Below are positions 1 through 13,434 of a DNA stretch of 64,000 nucleotides, piece by piece; position 1 is the first letter of the stretch, and each line of letters opens with the position of its first letter. The notes under the pieces are model-generated. The model did no database searches. It was not told the DNA's origin and saw only the letters and a program-made list of their open reading frames with translations. The position numbers and the translations under genes are program-made. This DNA is from Monoplex corrugatus (taxonomy: Eukaryota > Mollusca > Gastropoda > Littorinimorpha > Ranellidae), in the NCBI GenBank assembly GCA_030674185.1, contig CM060308.1:34346089-34410088 (forward strand), written 5' to 3'.

Positions 1-154
1 ATCGTATTTTCATTACTTGTATGTGATCACAACAGTTCTTATCTAATAAAGTTACTTACAATTAATTCAGCTGCATATTAACATTTGAGCTCTTAAGGGC
101 AATTAACGAGAATCCCAAGTCACATCCAAATTGGACAAGTGTCCCTAGTTTTTA
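1..154. other. 5' flank of the palmitoyltransferase gene
   Basis: AT-rich sequence with no coding signal. An in-frame TAG at 146-148 lies just before the first ATG (155). That TAG also ends a CCCTAG that could act as a splice acceptor, so the base before the start codon may be 5' UTR or the end of an intron leading to an upstream non-coding exon. I see no clear TATA box. Confidence 0.4.
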
Positions 155-629
155 ATGCAAACTGTCACCATGTTGCGGCGGTCGCCTGATGCCACACTGA
201 AGGAAAAGCTGAAGGAGCACTATCAGAACCGCGACTTCTCGACAGCAGAAACATCAGCATCAAAGGCAGGCTTGGCAGTGGCTGCCTGTGGGAATTTCTG
301 CCTCTTCTTGGAATGTGTCACCATCTTGCTGCCGGCTGTGTACTTTGGTCAGAATGAGGAGGGCAGCACCATGACCAGAAATGGCTGGTTTGGAGAGAGG
401 GCCTGGATGATGGTGTTCCTGGTCATATTCAGCTGGGTGGAGGTGACATGGAACTGGTGGAGGGTCTACTATGATGTCCCAAACTGGGTCACCAAGGAAA
501 TGAAGACAGCTATGTTTGGTCAGATCCTCGAAACTCCTGAAGGTGAGTTGTTGTTTTTCATGTTTTTTTTTTCTGCCCTTTTGTTCATAAATTCCATTAG
601 TAAATGTTGGCTAACCCATATTTATTTAT

Positions 630-710
<81 letters not shown>

Positions 711-893
711 GTGCGGCCGCGCGCGAGTGTGTGTACTTGCATCTGTTTCAGATTGTAAAAGTCAAAATATACCTCGTATGAAAAAATATACAGAGAAATT
801 CATCATTAAAAACATCCAAACTATTCTTCAATATGTATGTGATATCACACATGCACACACACACATACACACACACATGCACACACATGCGCT

Positions 894-949
<56 letters not shown>

Positions 950-2318
950 TGCAAAATCAGTGTGTTGCAGCTTGCAAAGTGTTCAAACCTCAGAATCAGA
1001 CCTGTAAAAATATTGTTCAGTGGATCAGCATGTGGGGTAACCACTTGTGATGTTGTGTGTGTTGAATGCTGAGCATTCACAGTGAATAAAAAAACCCACT
1101 GAATACAGCTTGTGCAGTCAAACAACTTAATACTAAAATCAACAATGATGACAATACGGTTGCGGCTGCTCTGCATGCTTAAACAGTCAACTGGCAACAA
1201 ACAATAGGGCTGTCTTCTTTTTATCATCATGCAATCTAGCAACTGCACCACAAATCAAAGGGGATGATGGGAATCAAACAATAAAACAAATATTGATATT
1301 TGATATTGATGATATTGCTCTTTCATCATCGTAGACTATGAGTTTGTAAGAGTTCATGAGTCCATACAGTTGGACTCTGGAATCTCCTGACATTTTCTCT
1401 CTTAATCCAGAGCTCAGTGAGTGTATCAGAAATAATTTCACTATACTCAATGGGTTGAATAAGACAGTTTAGTCCAACAGAAAGCTGACCAAGAGTAACA
1501 AAGTCTGTGTTAAGAGTCACACACTTAGCACCATCCTCTGTGGCAGCAAACATGGACTGTCCACTCCAGACAAGAACAAAGACTGAATGTTTACTGCATT
1601 TACTGCCAGGGATGCATCCTCAGCATCTTTTAGAGACATCACATATTTGCAGCACAATAATTAAGAGAGCAGGAAGATCTTCAGTCCCATGTGCTTCCAC
1701 CTGAAGCAAAGACACCTGTATTAGCTGTGTCATGTTTGTTGCATCAAAGATGGTTACATCCCAAATAACCTCTTCAAGGGAGATGTGGAGAAAGAAAAGG
1801 AGCCAAAAGCATTATGAGGGTGATGCCCATCTCATCTCCATTATTGCCATATCTTCTCCATCCCAAATCAGGCACAAATACTCATTTATTGCTGAGTACT
1901 TTGTAGCAGTGTAATCAGTCCAGGGCACAAATCTGGTCATTCATACTTGATTAAACAGCAAGCACAGTGACATGTATTCATATGGACCACTTTCTTTGTG
2001 GACCACATCAGACTTTACCTAAGGAGGACCTAAAGGCTGATAGAGTATTTCGAGAAAATTGTTAATCATTACAATCTTTTTCTTTCTTCTTTTGTCCCTG
2101 TATTTTACATTTTATGTTTTGTATTGTGCAAAGATCTTCCTCAGATGCCTTTTTGTTTATCATATCATGATGATGTTATGCATACTTAAGGCGAGTATGT
2201 ATATCTACAGATTTAAAGGGTTAGTTATACAGGTATATTAAGAGAATATAGAAAAAGGATAGTTTGGGGTTTCTTTGTATCCAGCCTCCAGAGCAAACAT
2301 ACACATAGCGCCACAATG

Positions 2319-2382
<64 letters not shown>

Positions 2383-3082
2383 ACATACATACACAAGTAT
2401 AAACACCCCTCTAAGAAAAGTATTTTATCAAGCTAGCAAAGCAAGCAAACCACTAAACAAGAAAGTTATTCATGTCATATTTCTCATAAATATTGTGTGT
2501 GCAGGCTGGAAACACTGTCCAACATGTCAGCTGGATGCACCCCCACGTTCTCACCACTGCCAGCACTGTGGACACTGCATACTGAAGCGAGACGTACATT
2601 GCTTCTTCACAGGCTCTTGCATTGGCTTTTACAACCACCGCCACTTTATCGTCTTCCTCTTGTACGTCATATGGGGCTGTGTCTTGGGCATTTACCTTCA
2701 GGTTGCCTACATTCATTTAGCTCTCCCAGAGGCTGCCAGTTTTAACTTGTACGTTCCCCCTGTCCCTCTACTCCAGCTTGTTAAGGGAGACTTGACATTT
2801 GGCGTTTTCCTTGTGTTTCTGCATGTGTACATCAATGTTTTTTTCTTATGCACAGCTGTTACTTTCCTTACATGGCATCTCATTATCATACTGAGAGGAC
2901 AGACGACGTATGAAGCTTTCAGGGTGATCAGAACCTATGATACTAGTCTCTATAGTAACTTCACCACCGTTTTTGGATCACCATTGTATTGGGGGGTGTT
3001 ATTATTTGCTCCCTTGTTGTTGCCCCTTGAAAGTAACGGGATCAAATGGAACGTACAACACAAATCCGGGAAAGGCCATTAG
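155..3082 (+). CDS. ZDHHC24: DHHC-type protein S-palmitoyltransferase, ZDHHC24-like, with a DVHC active-site box
   Basis: Two coding exons, 155-542 and 2505-3082, join at AAG|GTGAGT and GTGCAG|GC in phase 1 to give 321 residues. A second ATG at 170 (CACCATG, good Kozak context) would give 316. The family moves palmitate from acyl-CoA to cysteines of target proteins in Golgi/ER membranes. Visible parts in order: two N-terminal hydrophobic segments (about residues 38-62 and 80-105), then the cysteine-rich domain beginning GWKHCPTC, with PPRSHHC, CILKRDVHC and CIGF; two more membrane segments; and a tail with LRGQTT and a GSPLYW/NGIKW region that resembles remembered ZDHHC24. All zinc-ligand Cys/His positions and the nucleophilic Cys are present, but the first His of DHHC, the presumed general base, is Val (codon GTA). 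The frame is intact, so it is not an obvious pseudogene. ZDHHC22 is the alternative assignment. Confidence 0.82.
629..732. repeat. (GT)n microsatellite
   Basis: About 40 GT units, followed by GTGCGTGTGTGCGGCCGCGCGC. It lies in the palmitoyltransferase intron, about 90 bp after the donor. Confidence 0.95.
846..947. repeat. (CA)n microsatellite, interrupted
   Basis: CA repeats interrupted by TGCA, ATAC and a GCTCGCGC block; the last 50 bases are pure CA. Confidence 0.95.
1790..1950. repeat. SINE-like repeat fragment, shared with 47.7 kb
   Basis: The stretch ATTATGAGGGTGATGCCC followed by ATCTC..CTCCAT matches 47755-47790, where the same motif is part of a tRNA-headed repeat on the minus strand. 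Only about 80-100 bp are shared, so this is a decayed fragment. Confidence 0.5.
2322..2381. repeat. (CA)n microsatellite
   Basis: About 30 CA units in the palmitoyltransferase intron, 120 bp before the second coding exon. Confidence 0.95.
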
Positions 3083-3433
3083 ATGTCACTGAAAGTTGAA
3101 TCAAAATTGTCAACCTTTGTAATTGTTTTCTTGTGTGTTTGGAGAAGAACGCTCAAAATCTATGACTGTTCAAGCTCCATCCACATTTTTATGTAAGTAA
3201 ATGAACAATAACTGTAGCAAAAAATATGCAGAAAAGTGTAAAATAAAACTGTTAACTTCAAAATCAAATTCATTTAACATTGCTCTTGTTTACAAGAAAA
3301 GTATTATGAAAATGGCACATAGTATATTTATATTGTGGCAATTTCACAAATTCATCATCCATGGAAAGCAATACTGGCTATTCATTTTGTGGAGTAAATA
3401 TGCAAAAAAATCAAATTTGTTTATATTCATTCT

Positions 3434-3643
<210 letters not shown>

Positions 3644-4363
3644 CACCCAGTGTACATTATTTATGTTGGGGAGGGGGACGATTATTGCCCCCATGCTGCT
3701 CACTTTGGCTTTCCAATGCAATGTAAACCCTGAGTCCATTTAATCAAGTTCCCACTGCCAGTAAGTGCATAGGTGCCAGTGATGTCACACTTTGTGCATG
3801 TACACACACACACACACACACACACAAAACATTATTTTTATTAATTCTTGCTATTTCTACTATTATTATTTTGTTGTTGTTGCTGTTGCTGTTGTTGTTA
3901 GTGGTTGTTATGTATTAGCTTTACATGCTTTTGTAAAATGCTTGACCGATTGTCATATGGAAGTCCATAGTTCATTATAATTCATTTTTATAACTTCAAC
4001 ATTGTGTATGATATGGTTCATCTGTGTTTGTCATAGCCTTAAGATTTACAGTCCTCCCCTCACCCCTCCCCACCCCAGTTTGTTTGTTTTTAAGGCTTTC
4101 TATATTTTTTTCTGTCTCTATGTATGTAATTATGTTACATAATTATATAGGTCTACATATACTATCACTATTTTCATTGTTATTATTGTTATGTTGTTGA
4201 GGACTGACATGTATTTCTTTTGCATGTGTCTGCCTTTGTCTTGTGTGCTTTTGTTAAGTGCTTGACCAATTGATACATGGAGGTCAATATTTTGTTATAA
4301 TTCATTTTTATAACTTTTTTTTCGTGTCGCATGTGTTAGGGTTCATCTGTTTTCATTATAAGC

Positions 4364-4369
4364 ATTAAA
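4364..4369 (+). terminator. Candidate proximal poly(A) signal ATTAAA
   Basis: ATTAAA in the second copy of the reiterated 3' UTR module, 1.28 kb after the stop codon. A GT-rich element follows within 60 bp. Confidence 0.45.
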
Positions 4370-4786
4370 GTTGATATTTCTGAACCTCTCTCTTGTTCGT
4401 TTTTTTATGTTTCTTTTGTTTACTTCTTTTTCTTTGATTATGTGTACTTCATTGGAGGGGGGTTTCATACTAATGTTAATTTCATTGTTATTTACTATAA
4501 AAAATGTATTATTGGCACTACTAGTACTATTTATGGGTGGGTGTTTCATACTGTTATTTTCATTGTTATTTATTATAAAATATGTATTATTGTCACTACT
4601 ACTTTTACTGTTGTTATTATTGCTGTTGTTGTTATTGGGAGTTGACATTTTTTACTTTGCATGTGTCTGCTTTTATTTTCCATGCTTTTTTGAAGTGCCT
4701 GGCCAATTGACATAGAGATTGTTTTGTTGTAGTTCATTTTTGTAGCTTCTTTGTGCACATTGTGGTGCATCTGTTTTCATCATGTC

Positions 4787-4792
4787 AATAAA
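4787..4792 (+). terminator. Candidate distal poly(A) signal AATAAA
   Basis: AATAAA in GTCAATAAAGTTCACC in the third copy of the module, followed by TTGTTTGTTTT, a typical downstream U/GU-rich element. It is the best candidate for the end of the palmitoyltransferase transcript. Confidence 0.6.
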
Positions 4793-4800
4793 GTTCACCT

Positions 4801-6224
<1,424 letters not shown>

Positions 6225-6465
6225 GCATATCTATTATCAGAACTCCTTCTGCCCTACAAACTTTCCAAAGCTCTCAGGTCTGAAAGAGCTTCTTTTCAGC
6301 CATACCTCAGTTCTTTCTGACAACCTGCGGAATGAAATTTTCCTTTGTTTTGGGCCTAACAAAATGGAACTCCCTTCCAAAGTCTTCAAGACAAAGCAGT
6401 TGTCTGCATACTTTCAAAAACACCTCAAAACACATCTCTTTAAGAAATATCTCAAACATTCATAA
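6225..6465 (+). pseudogene. LINE ORF2 C-terminal fragment, same group as 19.7 kb
   Basis: Translation, with frame changes, gives a decayed match to the end of the LINE protein at 19743-20588. Its last residues, [14 protein letters not shown], parallel [12 protein letters not shown] there. The LINE 3' end follows: AT-rich sequence, a GT tract and a tandem duplication. It is non-functional. Confidence 0.65.
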
Positions 6466-7160
6466 ATTTATGGTTGTGACTGTTCTAGGTTTGGAGGTAT
6501 TGCAGTTTGTTTCTGTGGTTGTTGTGTGTGTGTGTGCGCGTGCGTGCATGCGTGCGTGCGTGCGTGTGTGTGTGTGTGTGCTTATATGTATGTACATTTT
6601 CATGTGTTTGTCACTGCTAAATTGAAAAACAATTACTTGATTTTTTTTATGAACTATGTTTATGCTGCTTTGATGTATTGTGTATACATGTATCCATTGT
6701 TCACATATTTGTACCGGTACTGTGTGTATAAATGTATTGACATGACACTATGCTGCAGTGATGTATTGGAGTATGTATCTTTGTACTGCATTAAGATATT
6801 AACATGACAATGTTTCTGCTGTTTGTAAAGTGCAACAAGCATTCTCTGACATGCATTGTTTGTGTTATAGAACTGGAATTATCTTCATCATTACTACTAT
6901 TTCATCATTACTATAATTTTTTACAATTTTTCATCTGTTATGTAAAATCAAATAACATCATGGTCTTTGTTAACATCATTGTTTTTGTTGTTGATCTGGC
7001 ACTCTTTTCACATTGTTCTCTTTTGTTTATTATTATCATTTTTACAGTTTTTCATCTGATATGTGAAATTAAGTAACATTATGGTTTTTGGTAACATCAT
7101 GGTTTTTATTGTTAATTTGGCATTTTTGCACATTGTTCTCTTTTGTTTATTATTTTCATC
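6466..7160 (+). repeat. LINE 3' region with GT tract and about 120-bp tandem duplication
   Basis: After the LINE stop come a GT/GCGT tract (6524-6582), AT-rich sequence and two diverged copies of a unit of about 120 bp (about 6925-7045 and 7046-7160). The shared parts are TTTTTCATCTG, TAACATCATGG and CACATTGTTCTCTTTTGTTT. The companion LINE at 19.7 kb also has a GT tract just after its stop. Confidence 0.6.
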
Positions 7161-8039
7161 ACTGTTGTAATGAATATCAATACTTGCGCTTGTTTAACAG
7201 ATTTCATTTCAATCTGACGTAACTGTTTTGTTCAGAAAAAAATTCTTGATGTAGATCTGAAAAGTATTATTGTAAATTTTTATCGAAAGTATCTCTCCCT
7301 CTCTCTCTCTTTGTATTTTGTTAGTTACAAGTATTGCTTACCTTTTTCATTTGTTTATGTGTATGTGTGTGTTATGCATATATTTGTGTTTTTTATGTTT
7401 CTTTCAGTTATTGGTGTTATTGTCATTGTAGTTGCTGTTGTTAGTGTATATTGTAAATCAGTTCTACTTTTTTTTTTATCTTCTTTTAAAACAAGGGAGA
7501 TTATTTCATATCAACTGCAGGTGTGGGATGTGTGTGTGTGCGCGTGCATGTGTGTGTGTATGTGTGTGAGTGTCTGTGTGTATGTGTCTGTGTGTGTGTC
7601 TGTGTGTGACAAAAAATGTTTGGTCATGAGTTTAGCAGCTCCTTATGGATGGATGAATACCAAACGTGGGTCTAAGATGTGGATTGTTGAGGAGTCCCAA
7701 AATGGTAAATTTGAAAGGTGTATCAACAAGGTCAAGCTCACATAAATAAACAAACAAAAAAAAGCACCAAGGATCAGCACTTTCCAAGAAAAGCGTTCAA
7801 CAGCAGTTTTCTCAAGAACTTAAACAATATTTAAAATATGCGCCTGCAGTTGTGATAGTCTACCATTGCCCTTGATACCAGTCAAGGTTTATTTCTTTTG
7901 AAGCTTTTTCAAAGTCACAGTGATTGGTATTCTAGTTAACTGTACCTTCATGATTACACTGTCTAATACAAAAATTGTCAGAAAATTCAAATCAAGTCTA
8001 TAGCTTAAATACAAAAGTTCTTTTTTTCTCTTTTTGTTT
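7161..8039. other. Intergenic stretch with GT-rich tract
   Basis: No gene seen. A loose GT tract with GCGC and GTCTGT variants lies at 7523-7608. The rest is AT-rich. Confidence 0.5.
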
Positions 8040-8575
8040 TAGGATCATCATACTCAGGGAGGTTACCTTTGTGCTCACCTTTTTTTTTGTTTGTTTGTTT
8101 GTTTGTTTTTGTCCCATTTTTGTGTTTGTTTTTTGTCCCATTTTCTACACCACGTCAATCACCACAGAAACTGGCACAGTTTTTACAATGCAATGATGAC
8201 GATGTCAGTGACAATGATAATCATGATGCTATGGAGTTCCATCTAGGACTGAGACCGTGTGACAGGATTGCACTCTACGCTTACTATGAAAATATATCCT
8301 GGCGTCAACCAAGCCTGACAGATACAGACACCACAAATGCTGGTCAGAAGATTTGAGCAATACCCTCAATGACGCATCTGTGAAGTGAATGAGACTCGAC
8401 TGTATGGTCCTAGTCTTCCCAATGAGCCCATAGCACACCCGTCTCAGGGTAAGAGCCAGTTAGAGCCCAAAAATCACACAATAATTTTTGAGGGGACTGA
8501 AGAGTATTCGAACCCACAACCTTCCAGTCAGTAGTCCATTGTGCTAACCACTACACTATACAAAGTTGTTTTCTA
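8040..8575 (-). mobile_element. tRNA-headed SINE, copy 1 (family S1)
   Basis: Read on the minus strand, the head at about 8572-8500 has Pol III A and B boxes (TAGTGGTTAGCACAATGG-like and GGGTTCGAATA-like). A body of about 400 bp and an A-rich tail follow, with a T-rich expansion on the plus strand at 8078-8140. Body segments match the plus-strand copy at 17246-17740 closely (GGCTCTAACTGGCTC.. and GATGGAACTCCATAGCATCA). A third copy is at 28373. Confidence 0.8.
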
Positions 8576-8928
8576 TAGTTATATCTGATTTTCTTCTTCA
8601 GTATGTGTCGACTGATGTGCAACATTTTGCCTCAGCGATGAAGAGAATATCACCATAGTACAACAAAAGAGTGATTTTGAACATCTTTCATTCCTGAAAG
8701 AAGCTTACCTTATATCAAAGTGTATCCTCAGATTTGTAATAAATTTATTCCATGCTCATGAAACAAAAAATACTTCTTCTTCTTTCCTCTGGATCTCTGT
8801 TCCTGAAGATGGGACCCAGCCATATGTGATGTAAAGAATGATTATTATTTGGATAAAAACATGGCGACTGTCTCGCCTTTTCATTTTGAAGCAAGACAAC
8901 GAATCACAAACTGATGTTGTTTTGAGGG

Positions 8929-8934
8929 TTTATT
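8929..8934 (-). terminator. Possible UBXN1 poly(A) signal
   Basis: AATAAA in minus sense (GGTGCAATAAACCCTC), with a GT-rich stretch downstream. It is one of several candidates. Using it would give a 4.7-kb 3' UTR that includes a LINE fragment; nearer AATAAA sites exist. Confidence 0.25.
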
Positions 8935-9480
8935 GCACCATTGAAGTGGTGTGAGCTCTCAAACTTTTAATGAAAAGTTTGCATTTAAGCAGCAGTACTT
9001 TTTCACTTTCCCTGATGAGAAACAAGACAATCTTACTTCAACAAACTGAGGCAGTTTAATTCTCTTGTAGGTTGCAGAATCTAGGTATTCTTAAGTTTGC
9101 ATTAGCATAACCACAATCTCCTTCACCACTATGTTTTGGATATCTTTCCAAGTTTATGAATGATTAAAATACAGCGACACCTCACCACTGTTCTATGCTC
9201 CCTCTCAGTTCACTATCTGTCTTATATCCAGAAAAAAAACTGATTAAAATGGTTGAGAATGTTTTCAGCTTGTTCAAACATTAATGTTTTTGTGAATGTC
9301 TTTTTGTTTAAACTATGTGAACTGCAATTTAAGTTTCTTGTTTTCTGTACTTTTTCTAATTCCTTTTCTTTATACTATTAATGTTATTTAAAAAGTTATA
9401 GTGATAATCATCATGATTAAAATCCTCATAAGATTCTTGCTTTTATTCCTTTGAACTCCCTTACTACTATTAACAGTGGA

Positions 9481-9483
<3 letters not shown>

Positions 9484-9553
<70 letters not shown>

Positions 9554-9705
9554 GGGTGTGGTGTGGTGTGGTGTGGTGTGGTGTGGTGTGGTGTGGTGTG
9601 GTGTGGTGTGTGTGTGGTGTGGTGTGGTGTGGTGTGGTGTGGTGTGGTGTGGTGTGGTGTGGTGTGTTGTGTGCTGTGCTGTGCTGTGCTGTGTTGTGAT
9701 TGTGT
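9484..9705. repeat. Compound (GT)n - (GGTGT)n - (GTGCT)n array
   Basis: About 34 GT units (9484-9550), then two blocks of the pentamer GGTGT (about 9553-9607 and 9614-9665) separated by GTGTGT, then about four GTGCT units. Confidence 0.95.
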
Positions 9706-9739
9706 GAGTGCGCGTGTGCATGCATTGAACAATGTGTAA

Positions 9740-11269
9740 TGTTTTTTCTTACTCTAATTAGACATTGTGAATACCCAATACAATCTGACCAATCCACTGG
9801 TTCATAACTTAGGAGAGAATATGATGAGAATAGCTCCAAGCATTAACCCCAGCTTCAGATAGCTGCATCTATTTATGACTGGTTTTAACAATAATTTGAT
9901 TTTTTGCCGTTTCCCATCTTCCTTCAGTAGCACAGTGTGCCCCCACAATGCCTCTAATCACAATCATCCGTAATGCTTGTTGCATGCAACTGATCCTCAG
10001 ACGAGATTTCTTCATCTGGTTTTAAATGCTAAGGCAGTGCTACAGAAGGACCTGATGTTAATTCAGTCATACACTACATTCTCATAAAGCCACTGCAAAA
10101 CATGTATTGGAAATGTTCCTTAACATTTTATTATGTTGCAAATACTGCAGACAATATTGGTATAACACCTGCAGTTCTATCACACTTGCCAATCTGCCAT
10201 CCTGAGGGAAATGGATATTCTTGACATTTTTGCTGTTTAACATATTTTAAATTGTCCCTCAAGAGTTGGCAAACAGTCTCACAGGATGCGATACCTTGAT
10301 ACAACACACACCACGGCTGGCATTTGGAAATTATGTATACGAATGCATCTACAATAATTACATGTATATTCATGAGATAGTTCAATGAATCTTACTGTCA
10401 TGTGCAAGCAATGACTTGATTTTTTAATTAACATTTTAAGATTTCAACCCAAACGAAACAAAGCCCTCAATAGAAAGTCAGATGATTTTTAAACAATATT
10501 TATATCATCTCTGAATCAAGTTCTTTATCGATGTTTTTGTTTCCAGTGGAAACACAAAGTCAGTGTGTTTTACATACAATAGGACTATTTTAGATATTCC
10601 ATTTATTTTTATCAGAATTCATACTGTTTTCAGTCCTTCAGTACCACATGTAAATATCCAGTCATAATAAGTCTTCTAAAATAATGCGTTATACTTCCCC
10701 ACAACAGAAAAGCAAACAAAAAGACATGAAAATAAACTTAAAGATCATCAGGGAGTGAGGCAGCAAAGGCCTCAACTTTTCTCCAGGCCAGCTAATGAGA
10801 ATAATATCCATCCCCTCTTCATCCTACTTTTCCTTTCCTAACCCTGAAAGGCAGGAGTTATAACTTTATGCCACCCAGGCCTCAAAATAAAATACGGGAA
10901 ACAACAAATCATTCTTATTTGCATTCACTTAATTAAGACAAGTGTTCTGATTCATACTCTTCCACACAGTAGGCTATTTTATGTAACTGAATAATGAAAA
11001 GAAAACATCATCTCATAATCAAACATCATCTCATAATCAAACAATTTTACACAAAGGAACTTGAAGAGTCCATTTTATTTTTCTTTTAATACCACACAGG
11101 CTGCTTAGTTTACTTGCATTTCCTTGTATTTGAAAAGAACAGAAAACGGAAACACCACCACATTAACACGTGTTACAATACTTTCATTCACAGAATTTCA
11201 CTGAGATGTGTTTTCAAAAGCTGCAATCATCCTGACATGATTACATTGCATTACATTACGTATCCTGAA
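9740..11269. other. Non-coding stretch in the UBXN1 downstream region
   Basis: AT-rich; no ORF, repeat array or transposon end was recognised. A 15-bp unit ACATCATCTCATAATCA is repeated twice in tandem at about 11007-11040. Confidence 0.4.
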
Positions 11270-11870
11270 ACCCTGCAGGTTGCAGAGGTACTACTGATTA
11301 ACTTTGCAATGAGTTTCCTCCATCTCTCCCAATCCTCTGCCAGTCTCTAAGAACTGCCAAAGTTCAGAACTATCCATTCCTAGATGTTGTTTTCCCATTT
11401 CTTCTTCTGCCTTCCTCTTGTTCTTCATCCTGGGACTGTGCCTAGCAAGATGGTCTCTGCAAGGCCTGAAGATCTTGTGAAATGTCCGTACCACTTCATC
11501 TTGAATCTTTTCACTGTAGGCTGAAGATCTTCAAACGGGCCAACAGCTTGTTTGATTCTACTGTGTCCGTGATATGGTTGGTGTTTGAGATGCACAGACT
11601 CTTTCGAAAGCACCACATCTCCATAGATTGAATCCTCCTCTGTATGTTATCTCTGAGAGTCCATATTTCGCAAGCTGAAAAAAAACGGGACATGACAAGG
11701 GAGTCCATCAGTCTTACTATACAGCTGAGTGAGCTGCTGTTGTTTTTCTATACTGGCTGCAATCTTGTGAGTGCTGCTGTCTTCTACAAATCCTAGAAAG
11801 CACTTTAGGTTTCAAGTCTTCATCTGTGACAGTTGCTCCCATAAACAACAATACAGCATGAAGTACAAAC
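11270..11870 (-). pseudogene. LINE ORF2 C-terminal fragment (endonuclease-reverse transcriptase group)
   Basis: In minus sense, three frames together give the well-known tail of this LINE group: ACEIWTLRDNIQRRIQSMEM, then a KWYGHFTRSSGLAETILLGT segment, then a MEETHCKV end. Stops and frameshifts break it. The catalytic reverse transcriptase part is absent. It lies in the UBXN1 3' region in the same sense as that gene. Confidence 0.85.
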
Positions 11871-13242
11871 TCAAATCACCTGCAGAATTTTCCACTTCAG
11901 CTGGAACAAGATGGTGAAGCAATATCAACAACAATCTCTCAATTCACAAAGACGAAACAATATAGACAAACATACAAAACCAGAACTATTATTTCCATCA
12001 TTCACTGGGCATCATGCCAATACAGTTTCTATTCATATTATTAAACAATTCATGAATTCCTCAAATTTGTACAAATCCACTTTGATGGCTGACTGTCAAA
12101 TTTTACACACCAACTGATTTGTTTCTGTGACCTATCACTGGGCCATGCTTACTCAAATCTACAAATCTTAAAATTCTATTCGGTCTGATCTCCCTTTAAA
12201 CAACAATCAAGACATTATTACCGTGAAGTCTGGTCAGTACCTAAACTATTCGACATGGCCAATCACACTTAAACATTACACTTTGACAGTTGATAGTAAC
12301 CTGATTAAGATCTGTTCAAAAACAGCCATGAAACTGATGGTGGTACACTTTCAGTTCAGAAGTAAACTTGGCCCCAAAACTGGGTCATGATCTTTCAGAC
12401 TTGTGCGTATTTGACTCTTCACTAGACCAGTCTTTCCAATTTACAGATCTGTGACTCATAATACAACCTGTTTCTGGCTCAGTTTGATAAAAATGTATCA
12501 ATGAACAGATAAAAAATCTAAGCTGATACATTCGATGAACAGGCAAGAAATGTAAGCAAAAAAATTCTGTGTGTGCGGACACACACATATACATGCTAAT
12601 TCTTTTTTTTTTTTTCAAAAAGAAAATTTTCAAAGAATAGCGGTGACTCTACTTAGCAGAGTCAATATTGTTTATGAATAAGAAGAAATAAGAACAATGA
12701 ATGATATAGAAATTGTCAAAAGAGCCCATCCCACCCCCTCCCACCTTCTTCTCCTTTCTATAACAAGAAGAACAATAGAATACATTCCATATTGATAGAA
12801 AAAACTATAAAAAAATAAAAAAAATCTTTCACAGACAAATACGAGCAACTGTCAAATTGTATATAAGCTGTGCAACAATGCAGTAAAATGTATACTTCAG
12901 TTTCAGCTTTTCAAGATAGTGTCTACCCGCTCACAATGATTTCCACATGCACTGACGCCAGATGCTATGTGATGAAGAAGACCCGAAATGATCATGGCAT
13001 AAGCTGTAAGCCTGCATAAGCACTGCCAATATGTTTAAGTCAAATATGTAGTGCTTACAGGAAACAAATCATAACTATAAAGCAAAATGTTTAAAATTCC
13101 CACTATCCTCCAGTTTAAAAAAAAAACAACAAAGAATGAGCACAGACTGAACACCATCATCAAGTTTAAATCAATCAAACCAATGAGCAAATACCAGCGA
13201 TCCATTCACTAATCCAGCCCACCTTGAACTGACAAAAACATT
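11871..13242. other. Non-coding stretch upstream of the foldback element
   Basis: AT-rich, with a poly-T run at 12603-12615 and no gene or repeat recognised. Confidence 0.4.
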
Positions 13243-13434
13243 CCTAATCTTTTGACTCCCGTCCCCTATCCATACTACAAAAACTTAGCTCTTTGACTCC
13301 CTCACCCTATCCACCAGCTTCCTGCAGGAAGCTGATGGATAGGGTGAGGGAGCCAAAGGGTTAAGTTTTTGCTTTGCTAGAATGGACGACAATGCAGGAT
13401 GCTGGTGGACAGGGCGCAGGAATCAAAGGGTTAA
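13243..13434. mobile_element. TTAA-type foldback MITE, copy 1
   Basis: Ends in ATCAAAGGGTTAA (TTAA at 13431-13434) and begins with a decayed TTTGACTCCC end. Inside is a nearly perfect palindrome centred on CCTGCAGG at 13321-13328 with arms of about 36 nt (CCCTCACCCTATCCACCAGC and its complement). The same family recurs at 35247, 56748 and 58042. TTAA flanks with CCC..GGG ends suggest a piggyBac-like mobiliser. Confidence 0.8.

Larger units (their letters stand above)
543..2504 (+). other. Intron of the palmitoyltransferase gene
   Basis: GT...AG intron in phase 1. It holds a (GT)n tract at about 629-732 ending in a GC-rich CGGCCGCGCGCG stretch, a (CA)n tract at 846-947, a (CA)n tract at 2322-2381, and a SINE-like fragment around 1790-1950. 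The acceptor follows TATTGTGTGTGCAG, so the pyrimidine tract is short and TG-rich. Nothing else coding was seen. Confidence 0.7.

Noticed and set aside
604..1050. Long frames of Cys-Val or Thr-His repeats here and in every CA/GT tract
   Set aside because: They are read-through of dinucleotide repeats, open in several frames and on both strands.
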